Shown here piece by piece: positions 4,870 to 11,552 of a stretch of 17,357 nt of DNA. Under the pieces are notes generated by a model. It saw nothing but the letters and a program-made list of their open reading frames with translations, had not been told where the DNA came from and ran no database searches. Position 1 is the first letter of the stretch; each line of letters begins with the position of its first letter. The translations under genes and the position numbers were made by a program. Source of the DNA: Candidatus Tectimicrobiota bacterium (GTDB taxonomy: Bacteria > JACPSX01); NCBI GenBank assembly GCA_016193065.1, contig JACPSX010000235.1:1-17357 (forward strand). The letters run 5' to 3'.

Positions 4870-7372
4870 ACGCGGGCTCCAAGAGATCGAGCTGTACCGA
4901 CCCAGGCTGCGGTGCCACAGGGCCTGGCAGGGCACATATCTCTTGCTCGCGCCATGTCTTTTCGATAATTCCGCGAGTCCTGGGCAGGACAACCTCAAGG
5001 GCAGCACTCACCTCGTCCGCGGTCCGGCCTACGCTCATCTCCACGAGGAGCTGACTGAGTAGGACCACTCGCACATCGTTGCGGGAGAGCTGGCGCCCCA
5101 CCCCGTTGAATCGGCTGACCTTCTGACTGGTGCTTGCGACGGCGCGTTGCAGGGCTACGTTTTGCTCACTCCGGATGCGGTGATCTGAATTCCGCTTTCG
5201 GCAGACGAGAAGCACATCGAGGTCGATTGGCTCCTTCGCCTGACTCTTCGGAGCGGCTACTGACATCTCGGCCTTGACCGGCTGGCTCTGAACGATCGTG
5301 AACCCCGCGTCGCGAACGGCCCGCGCCAGGGCGGCCCACCCGTCCTCCCGCGAGTGGTGGTAGCTGAAGACGAGGAGACCTTCGTCCCGCAGCACGCGGT
5401 GGCACTCGGCAAAGACGCGCTTCAGCTTGTCCGCGAACGCATCGGCTTCCGTATCCTGGACTTCGGTGTTTCGCCGCGTCGTGGAAGCACCCTTCGAGCG
5501 ACCGTCACCGAAGTAGAGCTGCTGCCACACGAAGAAGAAGTCGGCGAGTTCGGAGAAGTGGACGTTGTAAAAGAAGGGCGGGTCCGTGATCACGAGGTCA
5601 ACGCTCCCGTCGGGAAGATCTGTGGCTGACGAGTCCCCGCAAGAGAGGTACGTGCTGCCAGGCTTCAGACCGCTTTTCGGACAGCGCTCGACGACAGGAC
5701 CACCCATTGGCGGGCTGATACCCACGACCTTCCTGCCTGTCTTCCGTCGGCCCGCGTACTCCACTGCGAGTTCAAAGGGGGCTTCACGGTAGTCGAGCGC
5801 GCGAAGCAGCCGAGACAAGTACAGCGTCGAGAAAGAGCCCGAGCTCTTCGGGGTACCCCATAGGTTGGCCTCGATGGGTGTTCGCTCCGGCTTCAAGATG
5901 TGATGCGAGAACATGTGCCGCACCGCGCCTGTGCCTTCCCCCTTATAGGACGCGAACATATTGTTAAACTCGAGTACGCCCGAGAATAGCACGGCAAGCG
6001 CTTCTCGGGCCGGGCCCTCCGGGAGATCCCGAATGGCACCAGCGAGCATCGACAGCGCAAGGAGCTGGCGCTCATTGAACAGCTCGTACCAGTTCCGATA
6101 CCCGTAGTTCAGGATCTGGCGCGTGTTGTGCCCGTCGGCGATGGGTACCCTCGGGAGCGGCGGATTGATGTTCCTCAGGCGCTCCCTTGCGGTATGGAAC
6201 GCGGCCAAGTCGTCGTCGGTAACGCGATGGTACCCTTTGGTTCCGTCCTTCCGAAGGACCAGCTTTGCGTATAGTCTGTGATCTGGAGGCTTACCAGCGC
6301 TCCGCGCCGTTTTCGCGATCGGGAACTCGTGTCCACACGAGCGGCAGACGGCTGTGGTTCGCTTCGCGGGCCCCTCCTGGGGATTGAAGCGCGTGCCACA
6401 CCGGCATATAGTCTCGGTATCGTCTTGTCGCCCCGAGAGCACATCGCTGCATTCTGGACAGGTGATCTTGGCCCCCGGGTTCCGCTCTTTATACGCGTGT
6501 GTCGCGAATACATAGCTTGTGAAGAGATCCACACTTGCCCTGCAGTGAGGGCACGGAATGACTTTGACCCAGAAGAAGTACAGTACGTCGCATGGTTGTC
6601 CCTCCCCGTCGACGGAGCGATAAAGCTTCTTGATCTCCTTGCCGACGGTGGACTCAAGCTTGCAGTAGAGAGCGTGGACCTCCCGGCGGTCCACTGGACC
6701 GAGTGCGACCCGGACCGCACGGTACGCCACGGCGTTGATGTCTCGGCCGATGACAGTGCACCCGAGCTTCTGCGCCTCGCCGACAGTAGTCCCGCTGCCC
6801 ATGAACGGGTCGAACACCACAACGCCTGGCAGGCGGACAGGTTCGTAGAAAAGGTCCGTGACCGACGAACCCTTGGGGGCCGCCGCCCCGAGGATTGCCG
6901 CTCGGAAGACAGATCCAAGACGTTGCGCCCACCACTTGTGGACGTGGTAAATGGGCCTGTAGATCTCCTTGCGCCAGCTCTCGACTTCGGCGATCTCACT
7001 GACCTCCTCGAAAGGGAAACCATCTTCGATCGCACGCTCGCCTTGCACGGCAAAGAGAGGCTTTCCGTAGGGCGCTCCGGGGTCAGCGGCGCACATCTCC
7101 GCAATTGTCCTCAGCGCGGCTGCCACCCGGTAGGGTTGCCTCACCACCATGGCTCGGATAGGTTCAGGAAGGCGCCCGGCAAGGAGCAGGATTTCGTCTT
7201 CTGGACACTCTAGAAACCTGGCGAGGCGGTGAATCAGTTGTTCCGAGGGAGGGACCTTGCCGGCTTCGACTCGGGACAAATAAGCGGGGTCGACACCTAG
7301 CTTCTGGGCAGCGAGGCGAAGAGAGATCCCTAGGGAAGTCCGTCGGTTCCGAATAAAAGTTCCAAAACTCAT
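4847..7372 (-). CDS. XRE-HTH / zinc-ribbon / DNA methyltransferase fusion (DUF1156-like)
   Basis: This 841-residue protein begins with an XRE-type helix-turn-helix (residues 1-65, with LRLAAQKLGVDPAYLSRVEA). Residues 140-165 (KWWAQRLGSVFRAA) precede the SAM-binding motif DPFMGSGTT (188-196). Four Cys pairs follow, CPHC 274-277, CPEC 305-308, CRC 323-325 and CRSC 343-346, likely zinc ribbons. The catalytic TDPPF motif is at 596-600, followed by LADFFFVW. The order SAM motif, insert, DPPF and the WWA and zinc blocks resemble DUF1156-type DNA methylases; amino-methylation (N6-A or N4-C) is inferred from DPPF. The tail (about 740-841) has no family I recognise. An N-terminal HTH on a methyltransferase usually represses its own promoter, as in the SsoII/EcoRII type, and a palindrome sits on this promoter. 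It is convergent with a nuclease gene. Confidence 0.8.
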   Translation of the reverse strand: MSFGTFIRNRRTSLGISLRLAAQKLGVDPAYLSRVEAGKVPPSEQLIHRLARFLECPEDEILLLAGRLPEPIRAMVVRQPYRVAAALRTIAEMCAADPGAPYGKPLFAVQGERAIEDGFPFEEVSEIAEVESWRKEIYRPIYHVHKWWAQRLGSVFRAAILGAAAPKGSSVTDLFYEPVRLPGVVVFDPFMGSGTTVGEAQKLGCTVIGRDINAVAYRAVRVALGPVDRREVHALYCKLESTVGKEIKKLYRSVDGEGQPCDVLYFFWVKVIPCPHCRASVDLFTSYVFATHAYKERNPGAKITCPECSDVLSGRQDDTETICRCGTRFNPQEGPAKRTTAVCRSCGHEFPIAKTARSAGKPPDHRLYAKLVLRKDGTKGYHRVTDDDLAAFHTARERLRNINPPLPRVPIADGHNTRQILNYGYRNWYELFNERQLLALSMLAGAIRDLPEGPAREALAVLFSGVLEFNNMFASYKGEGTGAVRHMFSHHILKPERTPIEANLWGTPKSSGSFSTLYLSRLLRALDYREAPFELAVEYAGRRKTGRKVVGISPPMGGPVVERCPKSGLKPGSTYLSCGDSSATDLPDGSVDLVITDPPFFYNVHFSELADFFFVWQQLYFGDGRSKGASTTRRNTEVQDTEADAFADKLKRVFAECHRVLRDEGLLVFSYHHSREDGWAALARAVRDAGFTIVQSQPVKAEMSVAAPKSQAKEPIDLDVLLVCRKRNSDHRIRSEQNVALQRAVASTSQKVSRFNGVGRQLSRNDVRVVLLSQLLVEMSVGRTADEVSAALEVVLPRTRGIIEKTWREQEICALPGPVAPQPGSVQLDLLEPASIGGREA

Positions 7373-7379
7373 GTTCTAC

Positions 7380-7410
7380 ATCTTAGGATGTGTTGACTTA
7401 TTCGTCAACA
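7380..7410 (-). promoter_or_regulatory. Promoter with palindromic operator for the methyltransferase; probably leaderless
   Basis: On the minus strand, TTGACG (7408-7403) is followed after exactly 17 bases by TAAGAT (7385-7380). Only 7 bases separate the -10 box from the ATG at 7372, so transcription would start at or next to the A of the start codon. No ribosome site is present. The perfect palindrome TGTTGAC-6-GTCAACA (7391-7410) covers the -35 box, as expected for an autorepressor operator. Confidence 0.7.
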
Positions 7411-7523
7411 CTTTTCTGTCAAACCGCTGTGAATGTATGCGAGACAGCATGATACGTCCAGAGTCTCTTTCGTTCAGCCGTCACGACAGGTATTAGCAGG
7501 AGGGGTCAGGAAGGGGTCACAGG

Positions 7524-7902
7524 AAGGGGTCAGGCTTGCGGAATTGCTTTGTGATGTTTGAAGAATGGTTTCGCCTCTGGCCTGCCTGTGCGCCTGCCCG
7601 CGCGGACACGCAGGCGGGGACACGCAGACAGGCCCGCCCGCGCTGGCGATGCGCTGCAATGCCCCCACCGCCCGACTCAGCGTTGAGACGTCCCGGTTGA
7701 ACCGTCGGGCGACTTCCGTCAGCGGCGCCGCACGGGTGCGCATTGTCAACCACCCGATCAAGGCGCGCGCCCGAGCCGCCTCGCGGCTTACCGCCCTCGC
7801 GAGACTCATCGCGCGGTTGCAGGTAATCCGTCCCTCCGGCGCGCAAGCGCGCATTGGGTCTGGCAGCTCAAGCCGCCGCCGCTCTCGGCACGAGATCATC
7901 AT
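7524..7902 (-). pseudogene. REP-type tyrosine transposase remnant, 3' part (copy 2)
   Basis: The minus strand reads from about 7902 with REAARARALIGWLTMRTR, then APLTEVARRFNRDVSTLSRA, the C-terminal DnaA-like helix-turn-helix of RAYT proteins. The catalytic HUH domain is missing. Compared with the copy at 3585-3745, it carries about 45 extra bases (roughly 7577-7636) with direct repeats of gacacgcag and G/C-rich self-complementary arms, resembling a small REP hairpin insertion. The end aaggggtcaggcttgcg (7524-7540) is preceded by two further partial copies of aggggtca at 7501-7520. The copy probably continued upstream before hicB was placed beside it. Confidence 0.65.
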
Positions 7903-7903
7903 C

Positions 7904-7933
7904 TTGCATGTGAGGTGGGATTCGGGATATGCT
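7904..7933 (+). promoter_or_regulatory. Candidate hicBA promoter
   Basis: TTGCAT (7904-7909), an 18-base spacer and TATGCT (7928-7933) lie directly upstream of hicB; TATAAA at 7933-7938 is an alternative -10. The ribosome site aggaag (7939-7944) is 8 bases before the ATG at 7953. Confidence 0.4.
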
Positions 7934-7952
7934 ATAAAAGGAAGATGATGCG

Positions 7953-8153
7953 ATGAAGATTGAGATCGAGCGTGAAGACGACGGTCGATGGATTGCCGAG
8001 GTACCCGACCTGTCCGGGGTCATGGCATATGGAGAGACGCGTGAAGAGGCCATCGCGAAAGTCCAATCCCTTGCCCTGCGAGTGATCGCCGACCGCCTTG
8101 ACCATGGCGAAGCTATTCCGCAGCTCGACGAACTCTTCACGGTACCCGCGTGA
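7953..8153 (+). CDS. hicB: HicB-family antitoxin
   Basis: This 66-residue protein begins MKIEIEREDDGRWIAEVPDL, then SGVMAYGETREEAIAKVQSL, the compact partial RNase H-like fold of HicB antitoxins: a beta hairpin with the conserved D-G-R-W-I-A-E-V-P pattern, then a G-x-T-x-E-E-A helix. No C-terminal DNA-binding domain is present, as in short HicB forms. It would bind and neutralise the HicA RNase encoded next; the genes overlap at 8150-8153. The antitoxin gene comes first, reversing the common hicA-hicB order. With the toxin gene frameshifted, it now looks like a solitary antitoxin. Confidence 0.85.
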   Translation: MKIEIEREDDGRWIAEVPDLSGVMAYGETREEAIAKVQSLALRVIADRLDHGEAIPQLDELFTVPA

Positions 8154-8366
8154 CCGAGTGGCCTTCAAGCAAAGCTCGGCGGGTGCTTGCCGCCCTTCTG
8201 CAAATTGGCTGGACCATCAAGCGTGATGGCCAAAGGGTCCCACCGGGTTCTCTCCCGCCCAGGGTGGCCGGACTATGTTTTCGCGTTTCACGATCGCGAC
8301 GAGATCGGACCATGCATGCTCAGGCGAATTGCCAAGCGGACTGGACTGAAACCGGAAGATCTGTAG
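8150..8366 (+). pseudogene. hicA: HicA-family mRNA interferase toxin, frameshifted
   Basis: The gene starts at GTG 8150, overlapping the hicB stop. The first frame reads VTEWPSSKARRVLAALLQIG followed by WTIKR, the HicA N-terminus. At about 8225-8235 the frame slips by one base (mod 3): the next frame continues KGSHRVLSRPGWPDYVFAFH, with the catalytic G-S-H block, and ends in RRIAKRTGLKPEDL at the stop 8364-8366. About 10 bases replace the 6 expected between Lys-Arg and Gly-Ser-His, pointing to a small insertion. The uncorrected frame runs out to about 8407 as nonsense. Without recoding the toxin should be inactive; a sequencing error is the main alternative. Confidence 0.75.
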
Positions 8367-8385
8367 AGCAGGGGGCAAGCGGTCA

Positions 8386-8430
8386 AGTAGGGGTCCGGCT
8401 TGCGTAATTGCTTTTTGGTGTTTGAACAAT
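8386..8430 (+). repeat. Terminal repeat of the REP-type transposase family (copy 3)
   Basis: aggggtccggcttgcgtaattgc and the following tttgaacaatg closely match 3586-3630 and 7525-7567, in the same orientation. No coding part of the transposase remains. The repeat ends exactly at the start of the ribosome-binding region of the first cupin gene. Confidence 0.75.
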
Positions 8431-8443
8431 GAGAGGAGATTTC

Positions 8444-8860
8444 ATGGGATACGTGTTTGACCAGGAGACGCTGCCCAAGCTGGTGGCGGTGGTTCCCGGG
8501 CGGGAGCGCATCTTCTTCGTGAGCCCGGAGCTGGCCGGACATGACGCTTTCCTGTCCGGAGTCCTCCGGTACAAGGACGGCCGCTCGCCGTACCATTATC
8601 ACTCAGGATGCGAGCACTTCTATTTGCTCTTGCAGGGGGAGGCGACCCTGGTCACCGAGAGCGGACAGCAGCATGTGCGGGCGGGTCATCTGGTGTTTAT
8701 TCCGGAGGAGAAGAAGCACCAGCTCGTGGCGGAAGGCTCCGACCCTCTGGTGTTCATGGAGTTCCAGGCCCCGAACCGTTTCAAGACCACGATCCTGGAG
8801 GGGGACGCGGACGACCTGCGCTGGTTCCGGGCGGACGGCAGCGTGTGGAATCAAAAGTAA
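8444..8860 (+). CDS. Cupin-domain protein with intact metal site
   Basis: This is a 138-residue single-domain cupin. ATG 8444 is chosen for gaggag at 8432-8437; an upstream ATG at 8429 lacks a ribosome site. Cupin motif 1 is complete around residues 45-65: Gly, then His-Tyr-His, then Glu four residues on (YHYHSGCEHFYLLLQG). Motif 2 is GHLVFIPEEKKH with the fourth His ligand. The three His and one Glu suit a mononuclear metal (Fe, Mn or Ni). No substrate can be assigned: similar small cupins include isomerases, dioxygenases and sugar- or amino-acid-binding forms. The C-terminus (DDLRWFRADGSVW) is not one I recognise. A second cupin gene follows after 22 bases, probably co-transcribed. Confidence 0.75.
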   Translation: MGYVFDQETLPKLVAVVPGRERIFFVSPELAGHDAFLSGVLRYKDGRSPYHYHSGCEHFYLLLQGEATLVTESGQQHVRAGHLVFIPEEKKHQLVAEGSDPLVFMEFQAPNRFKTTILEGDADDLRWFRADGSVWNQK

Positions 8861-8882
8861 GGAAAGATTGCGGAGGGTTACC

Positions 8883-9215
8883 ATGATCACCGTGGTGGAT
8901 ATCAACGGAGTTCCCCCTGTGCGCGAAGGCGGTGCCGAGGTCTCCCGCTTCTTGAATCACCAGACCGTGGGGGCTCGTAGCGTAGAGGGGATGGCTTACA
9001 GACTGGGACCGAACGGTTCGGCGGGCCCCTTTGTGGAGGCGGCCGGATACCAACTCTTTTATGTGACGGCGGGCCAGCCGGTGGCCGTGTATCAGGGGAA
9101 ATGCCATGAACTCGGGCCGGGTCGCGGTGTCTACTGCGAGCCGGGAGAATCCTGCGTCTTCGAGAACCCTGCTGGTGAGCCCGCGGCGTTCTACCGCTTC
9201 ATCGTCCCTGCCTAA
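8883..9215 (+). CDS. Small cupin-like protein lacking metal ligands
   Basis: This 110-residue protein starts at ATG 8883 behind gcggagg. The segment QLFYVTAGQPVAVYQGKCHE followed by LGPGRGVYCEPGESCVFEN has the beta-hairpin spacing and Gly-Pro-Gly turns of a cupin barrel. The His-x-His...Glu of motif 1 is absent (AAGYQLFY in its place) and motif 2 has Cys and Glu instead of His. It may therefore be a non-metal cupin or bind a ligand by other residues. It follows the metal-type cupin by 22 bases, so the two could form a heteromeric or sequential pair. Function unknown; the fold call is moderate. Confidence 0.65.
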   Translation: MITVVDINGVPPVREGGAEVSRFLNHQTVGARSVEGMAYRLGPNGSAGPFVEAAGYQLFYVTAGQPVAVYQGKCHELGPGRGVYCEPGESCVFENPAGEPAAFYRFIVPA

Positions 9216-9271
9216 TCCCGCCGGCTTAGAGCATTTCCGGACCGGTTTTACCTGCGATAAAGTTGCCGTCG

Positions 9272-9466
9272 TCACGCAAAGTCCTTCTTGCGCTCCTTCA
9301 GGAGCTTCCCGGCCAGAGAGGGCTTTTTCGGGAGGAATCCGGCTGCGGCTCCGATGGGGTCCTCCGCGGGTGGGATCAAGTGGATGATGCCCCCGTATTC
9401 AAGGAGTTGGATCTCCGAGCCGGGCTTGATGTGGTACTTCTTGCGGAGCTTTGCCGGATGAGCCAA
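9272..9466 (-). pseudogene. AbrB/MazE-type antitoxin, N-terminally eroded
   Basis: The 64-residue frame reads PAKLRKKYHIKPGSEIQLLE followed by YGGIIHLIPP, the SpoVT/AbrB swapped-hairpin fold of VapB- and MazE-like antitoxins, then a basic tail ending LLKERKKDFA. In intact members the fold opens with a Lys-Gly-Gln-Val-x-I-Pro strand; here only MAHPAK precedes the conserved part, so the first strand is lost and the ATG at 9466 may be fortuitous. No PIN-domain or other toxin gene follows on this strand before the cupin gene. It may be a degraded orphan. It is the only minus-strand gene between hicB and narG. Confidence 0.6.
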
Positions 9467-9601
9467 GCACCGAACATGAAACCCATGAGCTGGACCACGG
9501 TCAGGTGCCGGGTGATCCGGCGTGACGGCTCAGAGCCAGCTTTGGGCACAGTTTGGCATCCGGTCCATGGCCTTTCGAGAATTAGCTGGGAGAGGGTGAG
9601 C

Positions 9602-9659
9602 TTGACATCTGCTGGCCTATAATTATAATTCGTGTAACGATAGTATCACTTGGAGATAC
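9602..9659 (+). promoter_or_regulatory. abiE promoter and candidate operator
   Basis: TTGACA (9602-9607), 16 bases, then TATAAT (9624-9629), nearly perfect consensus boxes; another TATAAT lies directly before (9618-9623). A 10-bp palindrome aattataatt (9621-9630) overlaps the -10. An inverted repeat gtatc...gatac (9643-9659) lies between the start of transcription and ATG 9664 and includes the ggag ribosome site. AbiEi proteins are known to bind inverted repeats at their own promoters, so either could be its operator. Confidence 0.6.
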
Positions 9660-9663
9660 CTTC

Positions 9664-10491
9664 ATGGCACGAAATATAACTAGTCTTGGCGCCAAGGAAA
9701 GCGACTTTCTGACCAGTCTTGCTGCAAAGGGTAAGACAATCTTTACCGGGCGGGAAGTCCGAGAATTGCTAGGTCTTTCATCCACTCCGAAACTCTTACT
9801 TTCCCGATTGGAGCGAAAGGGGTGGGTCAAGCGGTTGGAGAGAGACCGCTACCTCTTGGTTCCCCTGGAAGCGGGACCCGAGCGTCTCTGGTCGGAGGAC
9901 GCTACGCTGGTCGCGATGGCCTTGGCACCGGAAGGGGCCCTGGCTTACTGGTCAGCTATCCGCCATTGGGGGTGGACCGATCAACTTCCGCGCACCGTTT
10001 TCGTTCAGATGATGCGGCGTCGGGCCAACTCGATCGTTGAGGCCCTCGGGGTGACCTATCGTTTCGTCACGGTCCGGCCGATCCGGTTCTTCGGGGTTAT
10101 CGAGGAGCGAGCCGATCATCGGACCTTCCGGGTCACCGATCGGGAAAAGACAGTGATTGATATTCTCGACCGGATCGACCTTTCCGGAGGGTCGGGACAG
10201 GTCATCCAGACCTTAGAGGAAGCTGTGGAAGAACTGCGTTGGGATAGGCTGGATGGCTACCTTCGCAGGTTCAGGAGCAGGACTGTACCGAAACGCCTGG
10301 GCTTCCTGGTAGAAGCCCTTCCCCTGAAGGTTCCCGACCGGGAACATCGACTGGCGGAATGGCAGAGGCTTATCGGTCGTGGGATCAGTCTTCTTGATCC
10401 GGGGGGCCCGGCACTCGGACCTATCATCACCCGATGGCGGGTGCGAGTGAATGTCCACGGGTTGATTCCAGAGTCCTTCACGTCCTTATGA
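9664..10491 (+). CDS. abiEi: AbiEi-type antitoxin / transcriptional repressor
   Basis: This 275-residue protein has an N-terminal winged helix-turn-helix (about residues 10-65, including REVRELLGLSSTPKLLLSRL and the RDRYLLVPLEAG wing). The middle part (YWSAIRHWGWTDQLPRTVFV) and the FRVTDREKTVIDILDRIDLS block are typical of AbiEi proteins. In type IV toxin-antitoxin systems AbiEi represses the operon and counteracts the AbiEii nucleotidyltransferase without binding it. ATG 9664 follows ggag by 8 bases. The stop overlaps the abiEii start as ATGA, implying translational coupling and the standard antitoxin-first order. The C-terminal domain is longer than a bare HTH regulator, as expected. High confidence in the family; the phage target is unknown. 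Confidence 0.85.
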   Translation: MARNITSLGAKESDFLTSLAAKGKTIFTGREVRELLGLSSTPKLLLSRLERKGWVKRLERDRYLLVPLEAGPERLWSEDATLVAMALAPEGALAYWSAIRHWGWTDQLPRTVFVQMMRRRANSIVEALGVTYRFVTVRPIRFFGVIEERADHRTFRVTDREKTVIDILDRIDLSGGSGQVIQTLEEAVEELRWDRLDGYLRRFRSRTVPKRLGFLVEALPLKVPDREHRLAEWQRLIGRGISLLDPGGPALGPIITRWRVRVNVHGLIPESFTSL

Positions 10492-11345
10492 TCCCCGATA
10501 GTGAGATCCGTCAGCGTGCTCGAAGTGATGATGTGGAGCCGGTCATCGTGGAGCGGGATTATGTGCTCGGGTGGGTTCTGGCAGGTTGTTTCCGACCGGA
10601 GATAGAAAAAGGATTATGGTTCTTTAAGGGAGGCACCTGCCTCAAGAAGTGCTATTTTCCGGACTATCGGTTTTCACAAGACCTTGATTTCACTCTGACG
10701 ACGCCGCTGGCCTCATCGGAAGTTGAAGGGATACTTGACGAAGCGATGCGATGGGCTGAAGAAGCTTCGGGCATTCGGTTCAGCGAGCGGCCCATTCGCC
10801 ACCAAGTCGTTTTCGAAGGGACACAGCAGGAGACTCACCGCTTTAAGGTTTATTACCGAGGCCCCCACAGACAGGTAGGGGACCAGCCGTCAATCAAGCT
10901 GGACTTGACGCTCAATGAGCGAGTCCTGATTCCTGCAGTGGAACGCCCTCTGGTTCACCCATATTCTGACCAGGAAATCCAAGGATCCATCGCTATCCGT
11001 TCGTATACCCTTGAGGAAGTATTGGCAGAGAAGATCCGGGCAGTGAGTGGGCAGCGCCGCTACGCGCTTTCTCGAGATCTGTTCGACATTCACCAACTGA
11101 TCCGGAGGGGGGCCGACATAATTCGAGTTGCTCGGATTCTGCGGGAAAAGTGCGCGCTCAAGGGAGTTCCTGTTGAAGCAGTCTCGGCGAAAACTCTTTC
11201 ACAGAGAAAGGAGTCGTTTCATCGGGACTGGGAGACCAACCTTTTCCACCTCCTGCCTCTCCATCTTCGTGTCCCCTTTGAGGAAAGTTGGGATGAGGCC
11301 ACCGCAGGGGTTGAGTCGGTTCGCCGAGAACTCAACGCACCATGA
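10488..11345 (+). CDS. abiEii: AbiEii/AbiGii nucleotidyltransferase toxin
   Basis: This 285-residue protein has the DNA-polymerase-beta-like nucleotidyltransferase signature: FKGGTCLKKCYF then YRFSQDLDFTL around residues 38-65 (Gly-Gly-Thr, then Ser...Asp-x-Asp, metal-binding). A third acid lies in IKLDLTLNE. The later block LEEVLAEKIRAVSG then SRDLFDIHQLI is also characteristic. The protein is expected to add nucleotides to an RNA target, blocking translation or growth when released from AbiEi control. ATG 10488 overlaps the abiEi stop by four bases; an upstream in-frame start at 10434 would overlap much more and is unlikely. All motifs look intact, so the operon appears functional. About 200 bases without a gene follow. 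Confidence 0.85.
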   Translation: MIPDSEIRQRARSDDVEPVIVERDYVLGWVLAGCFRPEIEKGLWFFKGGTCLKKCYFPDYRFSQDLDFTLTTPLASSEVEGILDEAMRWAEEASGIRFSERPIRHQVVFEGTQQETHRFKVYYRGPHRQVGDQPSIKLDLTLNERVLIPAVERPLVHPYSDQEIQGSIAIRSYTLEEVLAEKIRAVSGQRRYALSRDLFDIHQLIRRGADIIRVARILREKCALKGVPVEAVSAKTLSQRKESFHRDWETNLFHLLPLHLRVPFEESWDEATAGVESVRRELNAP

Positions 11346-11552
11346 ACTGTCTTTATTCCTGTCCCACACCCGCGTCGGGATGAGTTTCGGGAGGTGCAGA
11401 GGGGTGTACGCGGAAGGACCGGGAGCAAGGGGCCAAAGGCGGAAAGTGAAAGGTAAGACCTGGGGGCGGGAGGCTCAATTCGCCGGTGATCTTTGGGCTC
11501 GCTCATGGCATAATAGGTTAAAATAACTACATTAGACCGATAAGGAGGGAAA

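Noticed and set aside
6175-7104. 309-residue minus-strand frame
   Set aside because: It is a shifted frame of the methyltransferase, Ser/Arg-rich with no domain.
6278-7213. 311-residue open frame on the plus strand
   Set aside because: It is antisense to the methyltransferase, whose motifs are clear; low complexity of the translation and GC bias explain the long frame.
8541-8882. Upstream extension of the second cupin's frame to 8541
   Set aside because: This part lies inside the first cupin gene in another frame and is Arg/Ser-rich; a strong ribosome site supports ATG 8883.
9467-9601. Possible lost 5' part of the AbrB-like gene
   Set aside because: No frame continues the conserved N-terminal strand; I see nothing supportable in this stretch.
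11346-11552. Possible small gene or terminator between abiEii and the kinase gene
   Set aside because: The short frames lack ribosome sites and domains. The tccc...ggga pair near 11363-11383 is too weak for a terminator. The kinase promoter could not be assigned.
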